This document shows positions 37,533 to 46,715 of a stretch of DNA of 64,000 bases, piece after piece. Position 1 is the first letter of the stretch. Each line of letters starts with the position of its first letter. The notes under the pieces were generated by a model. That model saw nothing but the letters and a program-made list of their open reading frames with translations. It made no database searches and was not told where the DNA came from. Both the position numbers and the translations under genes were made by a program. This DNA is from Microbacterium sp. Root553 (GTDB lineage: Bacteria; Actinomycetota; Actinomycetes; Actinomycetales; Microbacteriaceae): assembly GCF_001426995.1 (NCBI RefSeq), contig NZ_LMFY01000003.1, positions 124,001 through 188,000 of the forward strand. Direction: 5' to 3'.

Positions 37533-37782
37533 GAGTGCTCCTAAAGGAAGTTGTGTTCACGATCGGTTCACCGATCAGACACTTCGTCGTGCCGAGAGTC
37601 ATGGTATCGACCGAGCCTGGGAACCCCGGGGGCTGAAGGCCGCTGTTGCCAATTCGTGATCCAGTACACACCCCACACTCAGATTCGTAAAGGGGGCGCG
37701 CGTTTTCGGTGAACCTGCGCGTCGGCCGGGTAATTGTTGCGGCGACCCGAAGAAATCGATCGCCCGTTGATACCGTAGGACG

Positions 37783-39579
37783 GTGACTGCTTCCCCCGAC
37801 GACCCCACCGATCAGGCGGCTGACGCCGCCCCCGCGCCTGAGAAGAAGACGCCGGCTCGGAGGACTCCGACGAAGAAGGCTCCGGTGAAGAAGGCCGCGA
37901 CTCCGCGGACGCCGGCGAAGGCGGCCGCCGAGAAGGCCGCCGCGACCATCGAGGTCGTCGCGGAGCCCGCTCTGCGGATCAGTCCGCGCCCCGGCGAGGG
38001 GGCAGGCTCCGCCGCGCCGGTGAAGAAGACCGCCGCCGCCGCGCGCACCGCCGCGGCCAGGAACTCCGCGCCTAGAAGCTCCGCGCCCAAGACCACGGCG
38101 GCCAAGACCGCAGCGGCCAAGACGACCGCATCCAAGACGACAGCGGCAAAGACTGCGGCAGCGAAGGCCACGGCGGCCAAGACGACCGCGGCGAAGACCG
38201 CAGCGGCCAAGGCGGCAGCGGAGAAGAGCGCGGCAGCGAAGACCGAGGCCCGCACGGCGGCAGCGCGTGCCACGGCGGCCAAGACGGCCGCCGCTCGGAC
38301 GGCGGCGGCCAAGGCTGCTGCAGCGAAGGCTGCCGAAGCGGAGGCGAAGGCCGCGGAGGCGGAGAAGGCTGCCGCTGCCGAGGCCCAGGCTGCCGAGGCT
38401 CGGGGCAGCGACGCCCGGGATGTCGAAGCTCAGGGCGGCGAGGCTCAGGATGGCGACGCGGGCGCGCTCGAGACGCACACGCTGATCGACCCCGCACATG
38501 ACGAGGCGGCGTCCATCGAGTCCGCGGTGAGCGCGCCGGAGGCGCAGGAGCCCGAGATCGTCGTCGCGGAAGAGACCGATGCGCCCGCAGTCGAGGAGCC
38601 TCCCGTGGTCGAGGGGTCTCCCGCAGTCGAGGAGTCTCCCGCGGTCGAGGAAGCCCCCGTCGAAGAAGTGACCGACGATGCGGTGCGCACCGATGACGAG
38701 GTCACCGAAGTCGAGGCCGAGGCAGAGGCCGAGCAGACCGTCGTCGAGGACGACGCGACCGCCGTCGCGGGCGTGGTCGCAGGCGGGCAGCCGGTCGGCG
38801 GCCCCGGAGCGGCATCCGCGAGCGAGGCGATACGCATCCGTGGGCTCGTCAAGAGCTTCGGCGACCACACGGCTGTCAACGGCATCGATCTGACCGTGCC
38901 CGCCGGATCGTTCTACGGGATCGTCGGCCCCAATGGTGCAGGCAAGACCACCACACTGTCGATCGTCGCGGGACTGCTGCGCTCCGATCGGGGCGAGGTG
39001 GTGATCTGCGGTATCGACCAGGCGAAGAAGCCGCTCGCGGCGAAGCGCATGATGGGCGTCCTCCCTGATCGCCTGCGGACCTTCGACCGACTGACCGGGC
39101 GTCAACTCCTCTACTACTACGGTCTGCTGCGGGGCCTCCAGTCCGACGTGATCGAGAAGCGCGTGGGAGACCTCGCGCGGGCCTTCGATCTGGGCGAAGC
39201 GCTCAACCGCGTCGTCTCCGACTACTCGGCGGGTATGACGAAGAAGATCATGCTCGCCGGTGCGATGATCCACTCGCCCCGTGTGCTGGTGCTCGACGAG
39301 CCGTTCGAAGCTGTCGATCCCGTGTCTTCGTCGGTGATCCTGGACATCCTGCGTGCGTACGTGGCACACGGCGGGACGGTGATCCTGTCCAGTCACGGCA
39401 TGGACCTCGTGGAGCGCGTCTGCTCCCGCGTGGCGATCATCGTCGGAGGTGAGGTGCTCGCCGAGGGCACGGTCGACGAGGTGCGGGCGGGGCAGAGCCT
39501 CGAAGCGCGGTTCGTCGAGCTCTCCGGCGGCATCGGAGAGGTGGAGGGGCTCGAGTGGCTGCACACGTTCTCCGACTGA
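37783..39579 (+). CDS. ABC transporter ATPase with histone-H1-like N-terminal tail
   Basis: A 598-residue fusion. Residues 1-210 are an Ala/Lys/Thr repeat region with many A-A-K-T and A-A-A-K units, like bacterial histone-H1-like proteins. Residues 210-330 are acidic (E, A, V, P). The ATPase occupies about 345-560, with Walker A G-P-N-G-A-G-K-T-T, a Y-S-A-G-M-T-K-K signature, and L-V-L-D-E-P-F. The GTG at 37783 keeps the whole tail; ordinary homologues start near residue 340, but no ribosome site was found there. The permease gene overlaps its end by 25 nt. Confidence 0.85.
   Translation: MTASPDDPTDQAADAAPAPEKKTPARRTPTKKAPVKKAATPRTPAKAAAEKAAATIEVVAEPALRISPRPGEGAGSAAPVKKTAAAARTAAARNSAPRSSAPKTTAAKTAAAKTTASKTTAAKTAAAKATAAKTTAAKTAAAKAAAEKSAAAKTEARTAAARATAAKTAAARTAAAKAAAAKAAEAEAKAAEAEKAAAAEAQAAEARGSDARDVEAQGGEAQDGDAGALETHTLIDPAHDEAASIESAVSAPEAQEPEIVVAEETDAPAVEEPPVVEGSPAVEESPAVEEAPVEEVTDDAVRTDDEVTEVEAEAEAEQTVVEDDATAVAGVVAGGQPVGGPGAASASEAIRIRGLVKSFGDHTAVNGIDLTVPAGSFYGIVGPNGAGKTTTLSIVAGLLRSDRGEVVICGIDQAKKPLAAKRMMGVLPDRLRTFDRLTGRQLLYYYGLLRGLQSDVIEKRVGDLARAFDLGEALNRVVSDYSAGMTKKIMLAGAMIHSPRVLVLDEPFEAVDPVSSSVILDILRAYVAHGGTVILSSHGMDLVERVCSRVAIIVGGEVLAEGTVDEVRAGQSLEARFVELSGGIGEVEGLEWLHTFSD
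37840..38410 (+). repeat. degenerate repeats encoding AAK-rich tail
   Basis: Units such as GCGGCCAAGAC-C/G and GCAGCGAAG recur in frame, encoding K-T-A-A-A-K and K-A-A-A-K blocks. The reverse strand is also open for long distances because of this composition, but that frame is not a gene. Confidence 0.7.
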
Positions 39580-41120
39580 GGGCTGCGCTCCTGATCGGAT
39601 CGCTGCGCGGCGAACGTCGGGTCCGGACGCTGGTCGTGCTCGCCGTCGTCGTCGCCCTCACCGCTGTCGTCTGCGCCGCCGTGCTCAGCCTCGTCGATGC
39701 TCCCGTGGCCGTGGCACGCACCGTCATCATCCTCGGCAGCGCCGCGCTGCTCCTCGGCTTCCTCGTCGGACCGCTTCTCGTCGGATCCTCCGATCAGCTC
39801 GATCCCCGCCGCTTCGCGGTATTCGGAGTGAACGAGCGGCAGATGCCCTGGATCCTCGCGCTCGCCTCCCTGATCAGCGTCCCGAGCCTCGCGTTGATCG
39901 CGGTCAACATCAGCGTGTGCATCGTCGCGATCACGCTCGGCGCGCCCTGGGCGCTCGCCGTGCTGATGAGCGTCGTCAGTCTCCTGACCGCGACCCTCGC
40001 CGCGCGGGTGAGCATGGCCGTGAACGCCCTTCTGCTCCCCGAACGCCGCTCTCGCGAGCTCACCGCCCTCTTCGCGCTGGCCGTCGTCGTGGTCGCGTTC
40101 CCCGTCGCCGTCTTCCTCGCCTCACTGAAGTGGGACGGACAGGTGCCCGCCGCAGTGAGTGCGCTCACCGCATCCGTCGGTCTCACGCCCTTCGCCGCGC
40201 CCTCGCGCGTGCTCTTCTCGTTCGCCTCCGGCGATCCGACCGGCTCATGGATCAGCGGCATCGTCACACTGATCACTGCGGCAGGACTCTGGATCCTCTG
40301 GTCCTGGCTGGTGCGACGGCTCCTCACCACCACCGCACGCCCCGTGGCCTCGCGGGAGCGCTCGGGTCTCGGCTGGTTCGGCCTGATGCCGTCGAACGCG
40401 TTCGGTGCGATCGCCTCGCGCAGCCTGGTCTACTGGCTGCGCGACCGGCGGTACATCATGAACCTCATCGTGGTGCCCGTCGCCGGCGTGCTCACCGTGC
40501 TGCCGCTCCTCGTCGCAGGCGTTCCACTCGAGATCGCCGCGCTCGTGCCGGTGCCGGTCATGGCGCTGTTCTTCGGATGGCTGCCGCACAACGACGTCGC
40601 GTACGATTCGACCGCGCTGTGGACGCACATCGCCAGCGGCGTGAGAGGACTGCCCGACCGGCTGGGGCGTCTGGTCCCGGTCGCGCTCGTCGCGATCCCC
40701 GTCCTCGCCGTGGCCGTGCCGCTCACCCTGCTCTGGATCGACGACTGGCGGCTCCTGCTCCCGCTCACCGGTCTGGGCGCCAGCCTGCTGCTGTCCGGTC
40801 TCGGCTTCTCCAGCATCGTGTCGGTCGTCGCCCCCTATGCGGTCTCGCGCCCGGGTGACAGCCCGTTCCAGCAACCGCAGCGTCCGACCTCTCGAGGCAC
40901 GTACGGGCCCGCGATCGCATTCCTCGGAGCGATCGTGGTCAGCATCCCGACGATCTGGCTGCTCGTGCTCACGATCGTCGAGGGCGGGCAGTTCGCACCC
41001 GCGACGTTCTGGGCGGGGCTCGCGACCGGAATCGTCGCGCTCGTGGCGGGAGTGGCACTGGGCGGACGCATCTTCGAGCGGCAGGGCGAGCGCCTGATGG
41101 AGTTCGTCGAGACCGCGTGA
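39555..41120 (+). CDS. ABC transporter permease (ABC-2-like)
   Basis: A 521-residue membrane protein with about 12 hydrophobic segments in two halves separated by a charged loop near residue 260. It overlaps the ATPase gene by 25 nt, so the two proteins form one transporter. No substrate-binding protein is present, so export is more likely than import. The cargo is unknown. Confidence 0.82.
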   Translation: MAAHVLRLRAALLIGSLRGERRVRTLVVLAVVVALTAVVCAAVLSLVDAPVAVARTVIILGSAALLLGFLVGPLLVGSSDQLDPRRFAVFGVNERQMPWILALASLISVPSLALIAVNISVCIVAITLGAPWALAVLMSVVSLLTATLAARVSMAVNALLLPERRSRELTALFALAVVVVAFPVAVFLASLKWDGQVPAAVSALTASVGLTPFAAPSRVLFSFASGDPTGSWISGIVTLITAAGLWILWSWLVRRLLTTTARPVASRERSGLGWFGLMPSNAFGAIASRSLVYWLRDRRYIMNLIVVPVAGVLTVLPLLVAGVPLEIAALVPVPVMALFFGWLPHNDVAYDSTALWTHIASGVRGLPDRLGRLVPVALVAIPVLAVAVPLTLLWIDDWRLLLPLTGLGASLLLSGLGFSSIVSVVAPYAVSRPGDSPFQQPQRPTSRGTYGPAIAFLGAIVVSIPTIWLLVLTIVEGGQFAPATFWAGLATGIVALVAGVALGGRIFERQGERLMEFVETA

Positions 41121-41148
41121 CCGCTGCCCACCCCGCGTGCTCCACGGC

Positions 41149-41154
41149 TAGACT
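41149..41154 (+). promoter_or_regulatory. -10 element of leaderless DUF3039 gene
   Basis: TAGACT ends 6 nt before the ATG at 41161. Confidence 0.45.
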
Positions 41155-41160
41155 CTCGGA

Positions 41161-41427
41161 ATGAGTACTCCGCTGGACAGCCCCGATCAGGGTGGCGTGG
41201 CAACGCTCGATCGCGAACTCGAAGAACTCCTCCGCGAGGAGAATCTCGAACCGGGAGACCACGAGCGCTTCTCGCACTACGTCAAGAAGGACAAGATCCT
41301 CGAGTCCGCGATCACCGGAAAGCCGGTACGCGCACTGTGCGGCAAGAAGTGGACCCCGGGCCGCGACCCCGAGAAGTTCCCGATCTGCCCCACGTGCAAG
41401 GAGATCTACGAATCGATGGTGCGCTGA
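41161..41427 (+). CDS. DUF3039 family protein
   Basis: An 88-residue actinobacterial protein with an acidic N-terminus, then H-Y-V-K-K-D-K-I, A-L-C-G-K-K-W-T-P-G, and I-C-P-T-C-K. Three cysteines in C-G-K-K-W and C-P-T-C may form a zinc ribbon. The function is unknown for the family. Confidence 0.88.
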   Translation: MSTPLDSPDQGGVATLDRELEELLREENLEPGDHERFSHYVKKDKILESAITGKPVRALCGKKWTPGRDPEKFPICPTCKEIYESMVR

Positions 41428-41449
41428 GGCGCCACAGCGTCCGCGACGC

Positions 41450-42775
41450 TCACCCCGCGTCGACGAAGACCGTGGGGATCGCCGGGTCGGACTTGCTCAG
41501 CGCGAGCGCTCGCACGGGAAGCTCCTCCCGCACCCGCAGATGATGCGATCGGGCCGACGTCGTGCCCTCGGGACCCTCGAACGACGGATCGATCTCACCG
41601 CGCTCGACGAACGTCGTCTGCAGCGCGCGGCCATCCGGATGCTGCGCGGGAGTGCCGAGCTCCTCGAAGCCGTCCGACACCACCACCGTCTCCGCGGTCG
41701 CGACGCCGTCGACGAGAGTGCGGAACGCCGCCTTGCGCCCTCCGTGCGACGCCTTGTCCGTGGAGGCCTTCGCGACTCCGATCCAGGCACCGCTCGGATC
41801 CTGCCGAGCGACCAGCTTGTAGACCATGCTGGCGGTGGGGTAGCCCGATCCTGTCACCACCGAGGTGCCGACCCCGTAGGCGTCGACCGGTGACGCGGCG
41901 AGGGCCGCGATCGCGTACTCATCGAGGTCGCTCGTGACGGTGATGCGTGTGTCCGTCGCACCGAGCTCGTCGAGTTGCGCGCGCACCTCGGCCGCGACGA
42001 TGGGCAGGTCGCCGGAGTCGATGCGCACGCCGCCGAGGCCGGTTCCAGCCACTCGGATCGCGGTCTCGACGCCCGTGCGGATGTCATAGGTGTCCACGAG
42101 CAGTGTCGTCGCGGTGCCGAGGCTGTCGATCTGAGAGCGGAACGCCTCCTCTTCGCTCTCGTGCAGCAGCGTCCAGGAGTGCGCGGCGGTCCCCATGGTC
42201 GGGATCCCCCAGCGCCGCCCGGCCTCGAGGTTGCTCGTCGCGCCGAAACCGGCGATGTACGCCGCCCTGGCGGCCGCGACGGCCGACTGCTCGGCGGCTC
42301 GGCGCGAGCCCATCTCCGCCAGCGGCCGCTCGCCGGCGGCGATGCTCATGCGGGACGCGGCGGTGGCGACCGCCGAGTCGTGGTTCAGGACGCTGAGCGC
42401 CAGGGTCTCGAGCACCACCGCATCGGCGAAGCTGCCCTCGACCGTCAGAATGGGCGATCCGGGGAAGTAGAGCTCGCCCTCGCGGTAGCCGCGGATGGAG
42501 CCGGTGAAGCGGTAGTCCTCGAGGTAGCGCAGCGAATCCGCGTCGACCACGTCGTTGTCGCGGAGGAACCGCAGCTCGTCGTCCTCGAATCGGAACTCGC
42601 GCAGCAGGCTGAGCAGACGCCCCGTACCGGCGACCACGCCGAAGCGGCGTCCGCCCGACAGGCGGCGGGAGAACAGCTCGAACACGCTGGGCCGTGAGGC
42701 CGTGCCGTCGCGGAGTGCGGCGGCGAGCATGGTGAGCTCGTAACGATCGGTCAGAAGCGCCGTGGACGTCGTCAT
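41450..42775 (-). CDS. pncB: nicotinate phosphoribosyltransferase
   Basis: Makes nicotinate mononucleotide from nicotinate and PRPP in NAD salvage. The 441-residue protein starts T-D-R-Y-E-L-T-M near residue 10 and has G-T-A-A-H-S-W, V-D-T-Y-D and G-V-R-I-D-S-G-D, all PncB landmarks. The ATG at 42775 has TATGCT 6 nt upstream. It is divergent from murI. Confidence 0.93.
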   Translation of the reverse strand: MTTSTALLTDRYELTMLAAALRDGTASRPSVFELFSRRLSGGRRFGVVAGTGRLLSLLREFRFEDDELRFLRDNDVVDADSLRYLEDYRFTGSIRGYREGELYFPGSPILTVEGSFADAVVLETLALSVLNHDSAVATAASRMSIAAGERPLAEMGSRRAAEQSAVAAARAAYIAGFGATSNLEAGRRWGIPTMGTAAHSWTLLHESEEEAFRSQIDSLGTATTLLVDTYDIRTGVETAIRVAGTGLGGVRIDSGDLPIVAAEVRAQLDELGATDTRITVTSDLDEYAIAALAASPVDAYGVGTSVVTGSGYPTASMVYKLVARQDPSGAWIGVAKASTDKASHGGRKAAFRTLVDGVATAETVVVSDGFEELGTPAQHPDGRALQTTFVERGEIDPSFEGPEGTTSARSHHLRVREELPVRALALSKSDPAIPTVFVDAG

Positions 42776-42781
42776 CCGCTC

Positions 42782-42787
42782 AGCATA
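42782..42787 (-). promoter_or_regulatory. -10 element of leaderless pncB
   Basis: TATGCT on the minus strand, 6 nt from the ATG at 42775. Confidence 0.4.
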
Positions 42788-42850
42788 GTGACGAGATCCG
42801 CTCGAGTTCCTGAGCATGACCAGCGGCGCGCGCGGGTAGGCTGGGGAGTC

Positions 42851-43684
42851 ATGAACGACGCCCCGATCGGAATCTTCGACTCCGGTGTCGGCGGACTCAC
42901 GGTGGCCAGGGCCATCCGAGCCCAGCTGCCCCGGGAATCGTTCGTCTACATCGGTGACAGCGCGCACTCGCCCTACGGCCCGAAGCCCATCGCCGATGTG
43001 CGGCGCTACAGCCTCGAGGTTCTCGACACTCTCGTCGACCAGGGCGTCAAGATGCTCGTGATCGCCTGCAACACGGCATCCGCGGCCATGCTGCGGGACG
43101 CACGCGAACGCTACGACGTGCCCGTCGTCGAGGTGATCGGGCCCGCCGTGCGCCGGGCCGTGTCGACCACGCGCAACGGTCGGGTCGGTGTGATCGGCAC
43201 GGTCGGGACCATCGGCTCCCGCGCCTACCAGGACATGCTCGAGGTGAACGAGCGTCTCGAGGTCTTCACCGCGGCATGCCCGCGCTTCGTCGAGTTCGTC
43301 GAAGGCGGCATCACCGGGACCCCCGAGGTGCTCGCCACCGCCGAGCAGTACCTCGCACCGCTGCGCGACGCCGGGGTCGACACGCTCGTACTCGGGTGCA
43401 CGCACTACCCCTTCCTGCGCGGCGCGATCAGCTACGTGATGGGTGAGGGGGTCACGCTCGTCTCCAGCGACGACGAGACGGCGGGAGATGTCTACCGTCA
43501 GCTGGTTCGCGGAGATCTGCTCGCATCCCCCGACGCCACGGCGTCGTACGTGTACGAGGCGACCGGTGATTCCGCCACCGAGTTCACCGCGCTCGCCAAC
43601 CGCCTGATGGGTCGCGAGGTGCGCGACGTGCAGCTCGTGCAGACCGGCGTCATCACCCTCCCGGGGCACGCCGCCGGGCTCTGA
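42851..43684 (+). CDS. murI: glutamate racemase
   Basis: Makes D-glutamate for peptidoglycan. The 277-residue protein has F-D-S-G-V-G-G-L-T (residues 9-17) and the two catalytic cysteines in I-A-C-N-T-A-S-A and L-G-C-T-H-Y-P. The ATG at 42851 has GGGGAG upstream and starts the protein at the conserved motif. It precedes rph and rdgB in the conserved actinobacterial order murI-rph-rdgB. Confidence 0.95.
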   Translation: MNDAPIGIFDSGVGGLTVARAIRAQLPRESFVYIGDSAHSPYGPKPIADVRRYSLEVLDTLVDQGVKMLVIACNTASAAMLRDARERYDVPVVEVIGPAVRRAVSTTRNGRVGVIGTVGTIGSRAYQDMLEVNERLEVFTAACPRFVEFVEGGITGTPEVLATAEQYLAPLRDAGVDTLVLGCTHYPFLRGAISYVMGEGVTLVSSDDETAGDVYRQLVRGDLLASPDATASYVYEATGDSATEFTALANRLMGREVRDVQLVQTGVITLPGHAAGL

Positions 43685-43745
43685 CCTCGGCGTCCTCCGA
43701 CTTCCTCCGTCTTCGCTTCACCCACCCTCCACCCGAAGGAATCTC

Positions 43746-44480
43746 ATGACCAGCATCGTCCGTGCCGACGGCCGTTCCACCGACCAGCTCCGCGAGATCA
43801 CCATCGAGCGCGGATGGAGCGCCCACGCCGAGGGATCGGCACTGATCAGCTTCGGGGGGACGAAGGTGCTGTGCACCGCCTCGTTCACGAACGGGGTGCC
43901 GCGCTGGCTCACCGGCAAGGGCAAGGGGTGGGTCACCGCCGAGTACTCGATGCTTCCCCGCGCGACCAACAGCCGCAACGACCGCGAGAGCGTGAAGGGC
44001 CGGATCGGCGGACGCACGCACGAGATCTCACGCCTGATCGGCCGCGCGCTGCGTGCGGTCGTCGACACCAAGGCCCTGGGGGAGAACACGATCGTCATCG
44101 ACTGCGACGTGCTCCAGGCCGACGGGGGAACGCGCACCGCCGCGATCACCGGCGCCTACGTCGCTCTCGCCGATGCGATCGAGTGGGGCCGTGAGAAGAA
44201 GTTCATCGGCAAGAACTCGACGCCGCTGCTGGACTCGGTCTCCGCCGTGTCCGTCGGGATCATCGACGGCGAGCCCATGCTCGATCTGGCATACGTCGAA
44301 GACGTCCGCGCCGAGACCGACATGAACATCGTGGTGACGGGTCGCGGCCTGTTCGTCGAGGTGCAGGGAACCGCCGAGGGTGCCCCCTTCGACAAGCGCG
44401 AACTGGATGCGCTGCTCGACCTGGGCGTCGCCGGCTGCGCCGACCTGAAGAGCGAGCAGCTGAAGGCGCTCGCGGGCTGA
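43746..44480 (+). CDS. rph: ribonuclease PH
   Basis: A 244-residue phosphorolytic 3' exoribonuclease that trims tRNA precursors. [11 protein letters not shown] near the start, [15 protein letters not shown] and [12 protein letters not shown] are diagnostic. CGAAGGA precedes the ATG. The stop overlaps the rdgB start by one base. Confidence 0.95.
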   Translation: MTSIVRADGRSTDQLREITIERGWSAHAEGSALISFGGTKVLCTASFTNGVPRWLTGKGKGWVTAEYSMLPRATNSRNDRESVKGRIGGRTHEISRLIGRALRAVVDTKALGENTIVIDCDVLQADGGTRTAAITGAYVALADAIEWGREKKFIGKNSTPLLDSVSAVSVGIIDGEPMLDLAYVEDVRAETDMNIVVTGRGLFVEVQGTAEGAPFDKRELDALLDLGVAGCADLKSEQLKALAG

Positions 44481-45073
44481 TGAAGGTCGTCCTCGCCACG
44501 CACAACCCGCACAAGGTCGACGAGTTCCAGCAGATCGTCGCGGTGACGCGTCCTGATCTGGAGGTCATCGGCTACGACGGTCCGGAGCCGATCGAAGACG
44601 GGGTGACCTTCGCGGAGAACGCGCTCATCAAGGCGCGCGCCGCCTCGCTGCACACGGGCCTCGCGGCTCTGGCCGACGACTCCGGCATCTGCGTCGACGT
44701 GCTCGGCGGGTCACCCGGTGTGTTCTCCGCCTACTGGGCGGGGCAGAAGAAGGATGCCGCGGCCAACCTCGCACTGCTGCTCGATCAGCTGCAGGACATC
44801 GCGGACCCGCACCGCAGCGCCCACTTCACCTCGACCATCGCGCTGGTGACCCCGGAGGGTGCCGAGCACGTGGTGGTCGGGAACTGGCCGGGGCGCCTCG
44901 CGACCTCGGCATACGGCGGCGGCGGGTTCGGCTACGACCCGATCTTCATCCCCGACGGACAGCCCGCAGGCGCTGAGCGCACCGTGGGAGATTTCACCGC
45001 CGACGAGAAGCAGTCGCAGTCTCATCGGGCGCGGGCCTTCCGCGAGCTGGCGCCACTCCTCGCCGACCTCTGA
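44480..45073 (+). CDS. rdgB: dITP/XTP pyrophosphatase
   Basis: A 197-residue Ham1-family enzyme removing ITP and XTP. It starts K-V-V-L-A-T-H-N-P-H-K-V-D-E and has A-D-D-S-G-I-C-V and F-G-Y-D-P-I-F-I. It is coupled to rph through TGATG. The final region S-H-R-A-R-A-F matches the usual end. Confidence 0.94.
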   Translation: MKVVLATHNPHKVDEFQQIVAVTRPDLEVIGYDGPEPIEDGVTFAENALIKARAASLHTGLAALADDSGICVDVLGGSPGVFSAYWAGQKKDAAANLALLLDQLQDIADPHRSAHFTSTIALVTPEGAEHVVVGNWPGRLATSAYGGGGFGYDPIFIPDGQPAGAERTVGDFTADEKQSQSHRARAFRELAPLLADL

Positions 45074-45078
45074 CTCTT

Positions 45079-45126
45079 CACAGTAACCACTACGCTTGAC
45101 GTACTTCACCCGTAGTGGTTACTGTG
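45079..45126. promoter_or_regulatory. 16-bp perfect inverted repeat around reductase promoter
   Basis: CACAGTAACCACTACG (45079-45094) and its exact complement (45111-45126) flank a 16-nt spacer that contains TTGACG (45096-45101). TACTGT at 45120-45125, 18 nt on, could be the -10, inside the right arm. Position suggests an operator pair at the reductase promoter; a hairpin terminator for rdgB is the alternative. Confidence 0.6.
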
Positions 45127-45132
45127 GTCGGC

Positions 45133-45708
45133 ATGCGAGAACTCACCTACTACATCGGCGTGACCCTCGACGGATTCATCGCGGGGCCTGACGACGAGGT
45201 CGACTTCTATCCCGTGACGCCGGCGTTCGCCGAGACGCTGGGAACGGAGCTCGCCGACATCCAGCCTGCGCATGTGCGAGCCGGTCGGGGAGGCGTCGAC
45301 GAGCCGCTCACCCGGTTCGACACGGTCGTGATGGGTCGTCGCACCTACGAGCCCGCGCTGCAGGCCGGGATCACCGATCCGTACTCGCAGCTGCGGACCG
45401 TGGTGTTCAGCAGCTCGCTCGCGGACCCGAGGGAGGCGAATGTCGAGGTCGTCCGCACCGATCCGGCGTCGCGCGTACGTGAGCTCAAGGCGGAGGACGG
45501 GCTGGGGATCTACCTCGCCGGTGGGGCGATGCTCGCAGGAGTGCTGCTCGAGGAGATCGACCGCCTGATCGTCAAGAAATACCCGGTGATCGCCGGGTCC
45601 GGCATCCCGATGGCGAGACACCCGTTCGCCCCGACGATGTTCGCTCTCGACCAGGTGCGTGCCTTCGACAACGGCTGCATCGTGCTCGAATACACCCGCC
45701 TGCGCTGA
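45133..45708 (+). CDS. dihydrofolate reductase-like (RibD C-terminal) protein
   Basis: A 191-residue NADPH-dependent reductase fold beginning L-T-Y-Y-I-G-V-T-L-D-G-F-I-A-G-P, with V-V-M-G-R-R-T-Y-E and Y-L-A-G-G-A. These proteins are common in actinobacteria and are seldom the essential folate enzyme; the substrate is unknown. The ATG at 45133 lies 7 nt after the putative -10; a GTG at 45115 falls inside the inverted repeat. Confidence 0.85.
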   Translation: MRELTYYIGVTLDGFIAGPDDEVDFYPVTPAFAETLGTELADIQPAHVRAGRGGVDEPLTRFDTVVMGRRTYEPALQAGITDPYSQLRTVVFSSSLADPREANVEVVRTDPASRVRELKAEDGLGIYLAGGAMLAGVLLEEIDRLIVKKYPVIAGSGIPMARHPFAPTMFALDQVRAFDNGCIVLEYTRLR

Positions 45709-45779
45709 GGACGCGGCTACTGAGAATCATCACCATTCCCGACTGCGCCGAGACCCGCCGAACGGCACCATGGCCGGTC

Positions 45780-45785
45780 TAGCCT
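45780..45785 (+). promoter_or_regulatory. -10 element of leaderless CDF exporter gene
   Basis: TAGCCT ends 6 nt before the ATG at 45792. Confidence 0.45.
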
Positions 45786-45791
45786 GGAGAC

Positions 45792-46712
45792 ATGCACGAT
45801 CACGCGCCCGCTGCCGGCGGCATCCGCTCTGCGAGTCATCGCCGTCTTCTGGCGATCTCGCTGAGCCTGACCGCGACCATCATGGTCGTACAGGTCGTGG
45901 GTGCGATCTTCACCGGGTCGCTCGCGCTCCTGGCCGATGCCGCCCACATGTTCACCGACGCCTCGGCGCTCGTGATCGCTCTGATCGCCGCGGCCGTCGC
46001 CGCACGACCGGCCGACGACCGCCGGACGTTCGGATACCAGCGTGCCGAGGTGTTCGGTGCGCTGATCAACGCGATCATCCTGATTCTGCTCGCCGGATGG
46101 GTCGGGATCGAGGCCGTCGGGCGGCTGATCGACCCGGGCGAGACCGAGGTCGTCGGAGGGCTCATGCTCGTCGTCGCGATCGTCGGTCTCGTCGCGAACG
46201 CGATCTCGATGTGGTTGCTCAGCCGCGCGCAGCGCACGAGCATCAACGTCCGCGGCGCCTATCTCGAGGTGATGGGCGATCTGATCGGCTCGGCGATGGT
46301 GATCATCGCCGCGATCGTCATCGTCACGACCGGCTGGATGCCCGCCGATGCGATCGCCTCGATCATGATCGCCGTGCTGATCATCCCGCGGGCCATCGCG
46401 CTGCTGCGCGAAGTGTTCTCTGTTCTGTCCGAGTCGGCACCGAAGGGCACCGCGGTGAGCGAGATCCGACAGCACCTGCTCGACTACGACGGCGTCGTGG
46501 GAGTCCACGATGTGCACGTGTGGCAGCTGACCCGGGGTGCCCCGGTGTTCAGCGCTCACGTCAGCGTCGACCCTGCGCTGCTCGCGGGCGGACGGTCGGC
46601 GAAGCTGCTGAGCGACCTGCAGTCGTGCCTCGCTCATCACTTCGACGTCGAGCACTCGACCTTCCAGATCGAGCCGGCGGAGCAGTCGGACTGCGAGCCG
46701 CACCACGCGTGA
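45792..46712 (+). CDS. cation diffusion facilitator (CzcD/ZitB-like metal exporter)
   Basis: A 306-residue inner-membrane divalent metal/proton antiporter. His-rich N-terminus, six hydrophobic segments, the metal site D-A-A-H-M-F-T-D near residue 52 (H-x3-D), and a C-terminal cytoplasmic domain with D-V-H-V-W-Q and H-F-D-V-E-H-S-T-F-Q. Zn(II) is the usual cargo. It is convergent with ligD, 3 nt apart. Confidence 0.92.
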   Translation: MHDHAPAAGGIRSASHRRLLAISLSLTATIMVVQVVGAIFTGSLALLADAAHMFTDASALVIALIAAAVAARPADDRRTFGYQRAEVFGALINAIILILLAGWVGIEAVGRLIDPGETEVVGGLMLVVAIVGLVANAISMWLLSRAQRTSINVRGAYLEVMGDLIGSAMVIIAAIVIVTTGWMPADAIASIMIAVLIIPRAIALLREVFSVLSESAPKGTAVSEIRQHLLDYDGVVGVHDVHVWQLTRGAPVFSAHVSVDPALLAGGRSAKLLSDLQSCLAHHFDVEHSTFQIEPAEQSDCEPHHA

Positions 46713-46715
46713 TCG

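Noticed and set aside
37840..38410. CRISPR-like or satellite array
   Set aside because: The repeats are in-frame codon repeats for an Ala/Lys tail, without unique spacers.
36901..39564. Very long open frame on the minus strand, opposite the ABC ATPase and nucleotidyltransferase genes
   Set aside because: It arises from the repeated Ala/Lys codons of the plus-strand gene; the protein would be a low-complexity Arg/Gly/Leu string with no domain. The plus-strand gene has clear Walker motifs.
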